From NCBI GenBank assembly GCA_013112575.1, contig JABFGG010000009.1:62001-126000 (forward strand): a stretch of 64,000 nt of DNA, written 5' to 3'. The notes beneath the pieces were generated by a model. It had not been told where the DNA came from, searched no databases, and saw only the letters and a program-made list of their open reading frames with translations. This DNA comes from Chloroflexota bacterium. Lineage in GTDB: Bacteria > Chloroflexota > Anaerolineae > Anaerolineales > UBA11579. Below, in pieces: positions 1-7,239 of this stretch. Positions within the stretch are counted from its first letter, which is position 1. Each line of letters opens with the position of its first letter. The position numbers and the translations under genes are program-made.

Positions 1-2
1 AA

Positions 3-206
3 ATTATTGAACTGAATCAATTTGATTTTTCTATGGACAAATTAGAGCATGTGTATCGTCGATTTTATTGGATTAGCGGCGGAAGTGGAATCTTAATTCA
101 TCATCACGGCTATGCGGTTTATGTGGCTACCGATGGAAGCGTCTCAGCCTCAATAACTGAAATCGTAGGCAATGACGCCTGCTGCTTTGCCTGGGTGGAG
201 AACTAA
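3..206 (+). CDS. C-terminal 67 residues of an unknown protein
   Basis: An open frame enters from the left edge and ends at TAA 204-206; the start lies outside the window. The visible part reads like a small globular domain (YWISGGSGILIHHHGYAVYV, then a terminal CCFAWVEN). I do not recognise a family. It is followed at once by a hairpin terminator and faces a convergent gene, which supports it as a real gene end. Confidence 0.55.
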   Translation: MIELNQFDFSMDKLEHVYRRFYWISGGSGILIHHHGYAVYVATDGSVSASITEIVGNDACCFAWVEN

Positions 207-209
207 AAA

Positions 210-231
210 GAGCCTCTCGTTCGAGAGGCTC
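210..231. terminator. Bidirectional hairpin terminator
   Basis: GAGCCTCT / AGAGGCTC form an 8-bp perfect stem with a CGTTCG loop. It lies between two convergent genes (stops at 206 on + and 238 on -) and can serve both. Confidence 0.75.
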
Positions 232-237
232 CTGGCT

Positions 238-1185
238 TTATTCGTCTTCGCCGTCTAGTATCTTAGTCACTTCTTCGTACTCTTCCGTGCTCAACTCCCA
301 TTCGCTAGCCTTGGCGTTGGCCTGAACGTGCTCGACGCTGGTGGCACCGGATATGACGGAACTGACAGCAGTTTGGCCCAACAGCCAGGCATGAGCCAGT
401 TCGTTGATGGTGTGGTCGCGCTCTTCTGCAAACGTAGTCAATTGGCCCAAAACGGCATAGTTATCATCAGTCATATATTTCTGGACGTAGGGGCTTTGTT
501 CGCCACGCGAGCCTTTTGGGGCAGCTTGACCGGCTTTGTATTTGCCCGTAAGGAAACCACCTGCCAGCGGGAAGTAGGGCAGGATGCCCCAGCCAAAGTA
601 GTTGCAGGCGGGGATAAGTTCTTCTTCGATGCCGCGCTCGAACATGTGATAGTGCGGCTGGATGGAAACGAACTCGTTCCAGGCTTTCATTTCGCTGAGG
701 GCTTTGGCGTGGGTCAACTGCCAGGCGGAGAAGTTGGAGGCGCCAATGTAGCGCACCTTGCCTTGGGTGATGAGATCATCGAGGGCACGCAGGGTTTCTT
801 CGATGGGGGTGCTTTCATCCCAGTGGTGCATCTGGTAGAGGTCGATGTAGTCGGTATCCAGGCGGCGCAGGCTGGCCTCGACGGCGTTCATGAGATGGTA
901 GCGTGAGCCACCTTTTTCGTTGGGGCCGACTTCACCACGCGCATAATAGAACTTGGTGGCGATGAGGAAATTCTCGCGGCGCCCTTGGATGGCCTTTCCA
1001 ATGGTTTCTTCTGAACGGCCATCCTGGTACATGTCGGCCGTATCGATGAGATTCATACCGCCATCAAGGGCAGCATCCATCAGGTCTTTGACCCCAGCTT
1101 CATCCACCTTGCCGCCAAATTGGTTGGTGCCCAGACCGATGACGGAAACGTGCAGGCCGGAATTACCTAATCTACGAAATTGCAT
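238..1185 (-). CDS. Aldo/keto reductase
   Basis: A 315-residue protein of the aldo/keto reductase superfamily: a cytosolic TIM barrel reducing carbonyls with NAD(P)H. The expected catalytic tetrad is visible: D48 and Y53 in [10 protein letters not shown]78 in IATKF, and H120 in LYQMHHWD. The N-terminus [20 protein letters not shown] is typical of the general stress/YghZ-like branch, and the C-terminal [12 protein letters not shown] matches the cofactor-binding end of the family. The start is supported by AGGAG eight bases upstream. The substrate cannot be inferred. It may be cotranscribed with the DUF885 gene upstream, but a terminator at 1267-1295 separates them. Confidence 0.93.
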   Translation of the reverse strand: MQFRRLGNSGLHVSVIGLGTNQFGGKVDEAGVKDLMDAALDGGMNLIDTADMYQDGRSEETIGKAIQGRRENFLIATKFYYARGEVGPNEKGGSRYHLMNAVEASLRRLDTDYIDLYQMHHWDESTPIEETLRALDDLITQGKVRYIGASNFSAWQLTHAKALSEMKAWNEFVSIQPHYHMFERGIEEELIPACNYFGWGILPYFPLAGGFLTGKYKAGQAAPKGSRGEQSPYVQKYMTDDNYAVLGQLTTFAEERDHTINELAHAWLLGQTAVSSVISGATSVEHVQANAKASEWELSTEEYEEVTKILDGEDE

Positions 1186-1266
1186 GAATTGCTCCTGATA
1201 AAAAAGTACATGATGAAATCAATGTTTGTTGTTATTCTACCGCGCAGTATTGGCAGGATGAAAAAG

Positions 1267-1295
1267 CGGGAAAGCACTGTCTTGGTGCTTTCCCG
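1267..1295 (-). terminator. Rho-independent terminator of the DUF885 gene
   Basis: CGGGAAAGCAC / GTGCTTTCCCG is a perfect 11-bp stem with a 7-nt loop. Read on the minus strand it is followed by CTTTTT, so it ends transcription from the gene at 1389-3281. Confidence 0.85.
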
Positions 1296-1388
1296 TTTGT
1301 GGGGTAACCGAATTGTCTCTCGGGTGCAGCGCGCTGCGCCCCTACACCTAGATATCTGAAGTATGAATAACCATCAAACCACCACTCC

Positions 1389-3281
1389 CTAACTCCCTGC
1401 CAGCTTGTCAGCGATGTATTGGTTAACGATGTCTTCCAGAAGATCGAGAGGGACACTGCCGCTGCTGAGGATGACGGTGTGGAATTCCTTGAGGTCGAAT
1501 TGATCGCCCAGTTGGTCCATAGCCACTTGGCGCAGTTCGAGGATCTTCAGCATGCCCACCATGTAGGAAGTGGATTGACCCGGTAAGACAACGTAGCGGG
1601 CGATCTGTTGCTGTGACATCTGCTCGTCGAAGCCTATGTTTTCACTGAAGAATGCCGTGGCTTCATCGAAGGTCCAGCCTTGGGCATGAATGCCTGTATC
1701 GACGACCAGACGGGCGGCACGGAATGCTTCGAACTGCAAACGGCCCAGGTCCCCATAAACATCATCCTCATACCAGCCCAACTCCGAGGCCAGACGTTCA
1801 GCATATAAGGCCCAACCCTCCACGTAGGCATTGATACCGATGATATTTCTGAATAGTGGTAAATCCATTTCCTGAGCAAGGGCGATTTGCAAGTGATGTC
1901 CGGGAATTGCCTCATGGTAGTTTAGGGTAGGGATAGTATGCCAGGGCTCGGGGTTGCCACCTGCTTGGGCGTAAAATGCACCAGGGCGCGTACCATCCAA
2001 AGAGGCAGGTATATAGAAGCCTCCAAAGGAGCCCCCGATCACGATGACTTCTGCTTCAGGCAAGATCTCAAAAGCCTGGTCCAGCCGGGCGGTGGTTTCG
2101 ACGATGATGTTCTCGTGAGTTTCAACGATCTGGTTGCCGCTGATGAAACCGCCATCTGAAGCGACCTGAGCATATAGGGTCTGAAGATCAGCTTCCTGGG
2201 AATAGCCCAATTGGTCGAAGAGCACGCGCATTTCAGCATGAATGCGGTCCAATTCCTGTAAGCCAAGTTCGTGGATCTCATCGGCGGATAGATCGGTTGT
2301 AGTTTGGTGACGCAGTAGATAGTTGTAGTAATCTGTGCCGTTCTCGAATTGCCAGACGCCATCATCCGTTGGTGCACTGCTCTCCAACTGTCTGAGAGCA
2401 GTGGATAATCTTTGGTAAGCGGGGATGACCGAATCGGTTACGGCGACCTGGGCCTCAGAAAGAAGTTGCTCTTTGGTGGCCTCATCCAGGTCGTCGATCT
2501 CATCGAGCTTATCCCGGAAAGTTGCATAGAAGGGGGAGGCGGAGTAGCTGCTACCAGCCATGCCTTGCATGCTGCCATAGGCCCATTGGATGGAAAAGCG
2601 CGGGGGGATAATTCCAGCTTCGGAGCGTAATTCAAGTCCTTCTATGATCTGATCGAATTGAGTGCCGACCTGATTGAGGCGTGCAATATATGCCTGGGCG
2701 TCTTGCTCTGTATCCAAGGGGTGGGTGTCCGTGAAGAACAGGAAGATAGTTGTTTGCACACTGGTGGTTAAAAAGTGGGAAGCAGGGTAATCGTTGTAGA
2801 TAAAATCATGGGCCGCGATCAGGTCTTCCAAATACCAGGTGTAGACGTCGTAGGAGGTTTGCTGTTCAGGGGCGAGCGAGGCGCGGTCATACGAAGATAA
2901 CAAATCAAGGATCTCAATTTCAAGCGCCTGGGTGTCGCGGATATAGTCATCCGAAAGGTTATTCAACTGGCCGGTGGGTGCGTCCAGAAGCTCTTCGATG
3001 CCTTCATTGGTGATAGCTTCCGGATCGCGTAACATTAATAGCCTGAAGGACTCGTAAAAGAACTCATCGATAGGCAAACCTTCGAGACTGGCGGCCATTT
3101 CAGCCGGGCTGAGTACGGGTTCGCTTTCGGTAACTTCTTCAACCGCGGCTGGTTCATTTACCGCATCGATTTCAACTGGTAGTTCAGTTTCTGCAGGTGG
3201 AGAAGCAGTACACCCAAATAAGATAAATGCAAATAAAACAAGACTGGTCGAAATATGAAACGGTTTTTTGCGCGTTTTCAT
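1389..3281 (-). CDS. DUF885 family lipoprotein, putative metallo-hydrolase
   Basis: A 630-residue protein of the DUF885 family, distantly related to zinc peptidases. The start at 3281 is chosen over an in-frame ATG at 3350 because it has GGAGG upstream and gives a clean lipoprotein signal: MKTRKKP, a hydrophobic stretch, then FGC with the lipidated Cys at residue 24. A Glu/Pro/Ala-rich linker follows. The family motif HEAIPGHH (H456, E457, H462, H463) is intact and is the likely metal site. Expected location is the outer face of the membrane. The activity is not established for this branch; peptidase or amide hydrolase is a guess from family relations. Confidence 0.88.
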   Translation of the reverse strand: MKTRKKPFHISTSLVLFAFILFGCTASPPAETELPVEIDAVNEPAAVEEVTESEPVLSPAEMAASLEGLPIDEFFYESFRLLMLRDPEAITNEGIEELLDAPTGQLNNLSDDYIRDTQALEIEILDLLSSYDRASLAPEQQTSYDVYTWYLEDLIAAHDFIYNDYPASHFLTTSVQTTIFLFFTDTHPLDTEQDAQAYIARLNQVGTQFDQIIEGLELRSEAGIIPPRFSIQWAYGSMQGMAGSSYSASPFYATFRDKLDEIDDLDEATKEQLLSEAQVAVTDSVIPAYQRLSTALRQLESSAPTDDGVWQFENGTDYYNYLLRHQTTTDLSADEIHELGLQELDRIHAEMRVLFDQLGYSQEADLQTLYAQVASDGGFISGNQIVETHENIIVETTARLDQAFEILPEAEVIVIGGSFGGFYIPASLDGTRPGAFYAQAGGNPEPWHTIPTLNYHEAIPGHHLQIALAQEMDLPLFRNIIGINAYVEGWALYAERLASELGWYEDDVYGDLGRLQFEAFRAARLVVDTGIHAQGWTFDEATAFFSENIGFDEQMSQQQIARYVVLPGQSTSYMVGMLKILELRQVAMDQLGDQFDLKEFHTVILSSGSVPLDLLEDIVNQYIADKLAGS

Positions 3282-3478
3282 GTAGCCTCCACTAAGCTGA
3301 GTATAGGTTGCATCCAAAATAAGTACTTTTTTGCAGCCGATTTCGTTCAAAGGAACTCAGTTTGTAGTGAAGGGTCCAGAAAACTAATGAAGACCAACAG
3401 AATATAGGTGGTTTAGACAAATTCATTTGACTTGCACTTGCTACGAAAATGGCATGCTTATTCGTAATTAGAAACAGA

Positions 3479-3484
3479 TATAAT
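3479..3484 (+). promoter_or_regulatory. -10 box ahead of the AI-2E-type gene
   Basis: A perfect TATAAT lies 46 bases before the ATG at 3531, leaving a short leader with CCGGAG as ribosome site. No good -35 is visible at 17 bp. Confidence 0.5.
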
Positions 3485-3530
3485 TAAAGAACAAGCCTGC
3501 TAAGCTTAGAGGATTTTTGGCCGGAGTAAT

Positions 3531-4793
3531 ATGCCAGATAGCGCAGAAAACCATAAATCTCCAGAATGGAGTTCTACATTAAAGCTGGTCGTTGGGCTAA
3601 GCTTTGTGGCTGTATTGGCCTTCCTGATCGCGCGTTTCCAGACCCTGGTTGCGCCCCTCCTGCTGGTGTTTATCATCTCCTATCTTTTGCACCCGATCGT
3701 GGCGCGCGTGAGCGCGACCACGCGACTATCCTGGCGTCTGGCAGTCAGTCTGATCTATGTGTTATTTCTGATCGTGGTATTCACTTTTGCCACAGTAATT
3801 GGTGTGGCGGTAGTGCAGCAGTTTCAGATACTGATCGTGATCGTGCAAGATTTTGTGGTCAATCTTCCTGAATTGGCAGCCAATCTGGCCATGCAAACCA
3901 TTCGGCTAGGCCCATTACAATTCGAATTAGCGAACATAGAGGAACAATTACTGACACAGGTGGGGTTGGATTTTGCTACACTTGGCCAACAAATCCTTTC
4001 GCTTGTGCAGCCCGCATTGGGCACCGCTGGCGGATTATTAGGCGCTGTTGCGACGACTACAGCGACTACCATCGGGTGGAGCGCTTTTATCCTGATCGTT
4101 TCTTACTTTGTGCTTTCCGAGGGTGGGCAGGTACCGGACTATATTGGGGCGATCGAATTACCGACAGGCTATGACTATGATTTCCGGCGCCTTGGGCGTG
4201 AGCTAGGGCGCATCTGGGACTCTTATGTGCGTGGTCAGATCCTGATCACTTTTATCGTCATCGTGGTCTATTTTATTGGGCTGTCTGCATTAGGCGTGCG
4301 CAATGCGCTCGGCCTGGCTTTCTTGTTCGGGCTGACAAAATACATCCCTTACATCGGTCCACTGGTCTCAGAGATAACTACAGGTCTGGTCACTTTTTTC
4401 CAGGTTGGCAATTATTTGGGCCTGGAACAGGTCACATTTCTAATTGTGGTAATCGCCTTTACGATTATTGCAGACATCATTATCGACAATCTGATCATCC
4501 CGCGGATTTACGGTGAAACCTTGGGCGTGCATCCCGCCGCCGTGTTGACCTCTGCATTGATCATGGCCAGCCTGTTAGGCTTCATTGGCATCATCTTTGC
4601 CGCACCGGTATTGGCCAGTGTGCAGGTGTTTGGACGTTATGGCCTGCGCAAGATGGCAGATCTGGATCCCTGGCCGGAGAAAGAACCAGAGCCACGGACG
4701 CCAATTCCTTGGCGAGAACGACTACAAAATAGCATAGATAGGCTAAAAGGCCTGTTGAATCGAAGGAAAGCAGATGTCGAATCCGACGAATGA
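3531..4793 (+). CDS. AI-2E family (PerM-type) membrane transporter
   Basis: A 420-residue polytopic protein of the AI-2E family transporter/PerM group. It has an N-terminal hydrophobic pair (about 18-55), a further segment about 65-90, a soluble middle, and four or more C-terminal segments from about 180 to 365 including the family's conserved GLTKYIPYIGPLVSEITTG and DNLIIPRIYGETLGVHP stretches. The C-terminal 50 residues are charged and cytosolic. Members export autoinducer-like molecules or act as Na+/H+ antiporters; the substrate here is unknown. The 3' end overlaps a small gene by 20 bases. Confidence 0.9.
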   Translation: MPDSAENHKSPEWSSTLKLVVGLSFVAVLAFLIARFQTLVAPLLLVFIISYLLHPIVARVSATTRLSWRLAVSLIYVLFLIVVFTFATVIGVAVVQQFQILIVIVQDFVVNLPELAANLAMQTIRLGPLQFELANIEEQLLTQVGLDFATLGQQILSLVQPALGTAGGLLGAVATTTATTIGWSAFILIVSYFVLSEGGQVPDYIGAIELPTGYDYDFRRLGRELGRIWDSYVRGQILITFIVIVVYFIGLSALGVRNALGLAFLFGLTKYIPYIGPLVSEITTGLVTFFQVGNYLGLEQVTFLIVVIAFTIIADIIIDNLIIPRIYGETLGVHPAAVLTSALIMASLLGFIGIIFAAPVLASVQVFGRYGLRKMADLDPWPEKEPEPRTPIPWRERLQNSIDRLKGLLNRRKADVESDE

Positions 4794-4959
4794 ACAAGTA
4801 AAAACCACCAATCTGGCTGAAACTGCCAACTTCATCGCCTGGCAGGCTGAAGAGCCGGATGGTGAAACTACCTATCACCTGCAATTAGGCGGTGTGACAG
4901 TGCACTTTTTTCAGGAGGAATGGGACGAATTCAAGTCTCTGGTGCGCGAATTAAGCTAA
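4774..4959 (+). CDS. Small conserved-looking acidic protein, function unknown
   Basis: A 61-residue soluble protein that starts inside the last codons of the transporter gene, with GGAAAG as ribosome site six bases before ATG. The overlap suggests translational coupling. The sequence (FIAWQAEEPDGETTYHLQLGGVTVHFFQEEW) looks like a short beta-rich fold with a helical tail. No family recognised. Overlap, a good ribosome site and lack of any other gene before 5009 support it. Confidence 0.65.
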   Translation: MSNPTNEQVKTTNLAETANFIAWQAEEPDGETTYHLQLGGVTVHFFQEEWDEFKSLVRELS

Positions 4960-4972
4960 GCATCAGGGTAAC

Positions 4973-5002
4973 TTGTCTTTGAATCGTCCCATGTGATACA
5001 CT
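4973..5002 (+). promoter_or_regulatory. Promoter giving a probably leaderless mRNA for the receiver-fusion gene
   Basis: TTGTCT (4973-4978), an 18-bp spacer and TACACT (4997-5002) lie only six bases before the ATG at 5009. Transcription would begin at or next to the start codon. There is no convincing Shine-Dalgarno sequence. Confidence 0.5.
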
Positions 5003-5008
5003 CAAAAG

Positions 5009-7189
5009 ATGGTTGCAATTCTGGTTGTAACGCCCAGTAAGGGCTTCGGAGAATTGATACAGCAGGTCCTGGAAGAAGCCGGGAACTATGCTGTTGTTTC
5101 CGCGTCCAGTGGGGGCGAGGCGGTGCAACTGGTTAAGACTGAAGCCCCGGCGCTTTGCATCCTGGATGCTGATCTCAAGGACGTGCCATTGCCGGACCTT
5201 GGGGATACTTTGCGTGATATGCAGCCCGGTGTTTTATTGGTGCTGATACCGCCGGATGATGACCCAGACGAAGAATTACCTGAAATGGATGCGGACGGCT
5301 ATCTTTCCAAGCCGTTTTACCTGCCGGACCTGGTTTCTACTGTAGAAGAGGTATTGCAGGGGCGTAAAGTAGAGAAAAAGGTGGTTGCCAGTGATGACCC
5401 GGCTGAAACCATTCAGGGAGGGGAAGCGCCGGCCGCTAAAAGCTTTGAAGGCCCAGCCCCTGAATGGCTCAAAGATGTGGATGCTGCGGCACGCCACCTG
5501 GCGCGCCTGACCCTCGAATCCGCATCACAGGCCGCCCTGATCACACAGGGATCGGAGATCTGGGCTTATGCCGGAGAGTTGGATCAAGATGCTGCCGAAG
5601 AATTAGCTTCGACAGTGGCGCATTATTGGGCCGATGACGGCGGCGCAGACCTGGCGCGCTACGTGCGCCTGGATGCCACAGGTGGCGATTACATGCTGTA
5701 TGCCACCGATCTGGGCGAGAACTTCGTGCTGGCGCTGGCTTTTGACGCCGAAATGCCTTTCAGCAAGATACGTTCGCAGGCTAACCGTTTGGCGCGTGAC
5801 CTGGCCGTTACCACTCTTGAGACTTCCGTAGATGTGATGGTGGCTGAAACCCAGGAACAACAATTACAGACTGATGCTAAAGAAACGCTCGAAATGCCAG
5901 CTATCGCAGAAGAGCGGGATTTGTCAGATATTCAATTCGACACACCGGCAGAGACCGACGAAGATGCGGATATGCTTCCAGCCTTGGACCCCTTTGCCCC
6001 GCTTGAAGAGGAAGAGGAGATCGGTGGCGATGAGCCGCAGGCCTGGGAGCAACTCCTGGCAGAGCCTGACACTGAACCTGAGCTTCCCAAAGTCGAGGAA
6101 CCTGTAGAAGAAGTTGTCCCTGATGAAGCACAGGAAGAAGCGCCGCTTGCCAGTGAGGAAATGCCACTCGCCAGCGAGGACTTCACCGCTGATGAATTGC
6201 AGGAAATGCCATTTTTAGATGATGCTAGTGATAGTGATCTGCAGCCTGTCACAGACCCTGCTGGTGCATATTTTGAAGAATTAGAGCAAACTGCTGAACC
6301 AGTTGAGGCCATTGAACCTCTGCTTGACGACGTGCCACCACCCATTCCCGAAGATTGGTTACCTGATGAACAACCTTCCGAGGAGCGCAAAGGCTTCCTG
6401 GAGGAACTGATCACCGATACGCCGCCAAGCAGTGAGCAGGAAGAAGCGGCGGTATTAGACCTCGATAGTGAAGAGTTCGATGCGGAACTAGCCGCTGTGC
6501 TGGATGAAGCTTTTAAGGAAGCAGAGGCAGCCGTAGAAGAGCTAGAAGAGGAAGCCGAAACGAGCAGTGAGGAGACCATGCCCAGAGATGCACCTTCCTC
6601 CATGGAAGGAGCGCCTTTGCTGGAGTACGACGCCGAAGTGACCCAGGTTGCTACCCCGGTAAGCTCCGATGTAGATACCCTGCCACATGAATTCGAGCCG
6701 GTCTTCCCCAGCGGTACAGATGACACTATTCCGGCAAGCGGATTTGGGCAGAGCCGAAAACAATTGACCGAGTTTGAAGGTGAGTCGCCTGCGCTGGTTA
6801 GCCTGACCTATTCTTGCGTATTGCTGCCTCGCCTTACCGAGCACCATTTGACGGGCGAATTGGCTGCCCACCTTTCCGAGCTCACAACCCAGTTATGTGT
6901 GGCTTTCGGCTGGCGCCTTGAACAGCTCTCCATCCGCCCCGATTACCTGTACTGGATGGTGAATGTGCCGCCCAACACCTCCCCGGGTTATTTGATGCGC
7001 ATCATGCGCCAGCACACCTCGCAGCGGCTGTTTGCCGATTTCCCCAGCTTGGCCGAAAGCAACCCTTCAGGTGATTTCTGGGCTCCCGGCTACTTGATCC
7101 TTAGCGGGGATGACATTCCTCCGCCTTCATTGATTAACGATTTCATTCGCCAAACGCGAGAACGACAAGGCTTGATCGGTTCGCGTTGA
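5009..7189 (+). CDS. Receiver-like / roadblock-like / acidic linker / degenerate IS200-transposase-like fusion protein
   Basis: A 726-residue multidomain protein. Residues 1-118 resemble a response-regulator receiver: D53 sits in CILDADL and K101 in LSKPF, but the usual acidic pair after strand 1 is missing (VVTPSKG), so phosphorylation is doubtful. Residues about 155-270 look like a roadblock/LC7-type fold (LARLTLESASQAALI through FSKIRSQANRLARDLA). Residues 280-590 form a strongly acidic Glu/Asp/Pro linker. Residues 598-726 match the layout of the Y1 (IS200/IS605 TnpA) transposase, including VPPNTSP, SQRLFADFPSL and GDFWAPGYLILSGD. The HxH metal pair is replaced by Y646 and Y648, and the catalytic Tyr position is F712, so it should be nuclease-dead. 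It is likely a cytosolic scaffold or nucleic-acid-binding signalling protein; domain calls come from pattern recognition only. Confidence 0.7.
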   Translation: MVAILVVTPSKGFGELIQQVLEEAGNYAVVSASSGGEAVQLVKTEAPALCILDADLKDVPLPDLGDTLRDMQPGVLLVLIPPDDDPDEELPEMDADGYLSKPFYLPDLVSTVEEVLQGRKVEKKVVASDDPAETIQGGEAPAAKSFEGPAPEWLKDVDAAARHLARLTLESASQAALITQGSEIWAYAGELDQDAAEELASTVAHYWADDGGADLARYVRLDATGGDYMLYATDLGENFVLALAFDAEMPFSKIRSQANRLARDLAVTTLETSVDVMVAETQEQQLQTDAKETLEMPAIAEERDLSDIQFDTPAETDEDADMLPALDPFAPLEEEEEIGGDEPQAWEQLLAEPDTEPELPKVEEPVEEVVPDEAQEEAPLASEEMPLASEDFTADELQEMPFLDDASDSDLQPVTDPAGAYFEELEQTAEPVEAIEPLLDDVPPPIPEDWLPDEQPSEERKGFLEELITDTPPSSEQEEAAVLDLDSEEFDAELAAVLDEAFKEAEAAVEELEEEAETSSEETMPRDAPSSMEGAPLLEYDAEVTQVATPVSSDVDTLPHEFEPVFPSGTDDTIPASGFGQSRKQLTEFEGESPALVSLTYSCVLLPRLTEHHLTGELAAHLSELTTQLCVAFGWRLEQLSIRPDYLYWMVNVPPNTSPGYLMRIMRQHTSQRLFADFPSLAESNPSGDFWAPGYLILSGDDIPPPSLINDFIRQTRERQGLIGSR

Positions 7190-7239
7190 TCCCATTCGCG
7201 AGAATACCTCTCGCCAATTGAGAACACAATTGAATCTCC

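Noticed and set aside
5932-6726. A 264-codon Ser-rich open frame on the minus strand
   Set aside because: It is the antisense of the acidic linker (GAA/GAG codons read as TTC/CTC, GCT as AGC). Composition is that of a shadow and there is no ribosome site.
598-7189. An active IS200 insertion sequence in the receiver-fusion gene
   Set aside because: No IS ends or accessory gene are seen, and the transposase-like domain is in frame with the upstream domains and lacks its catalytic residues.
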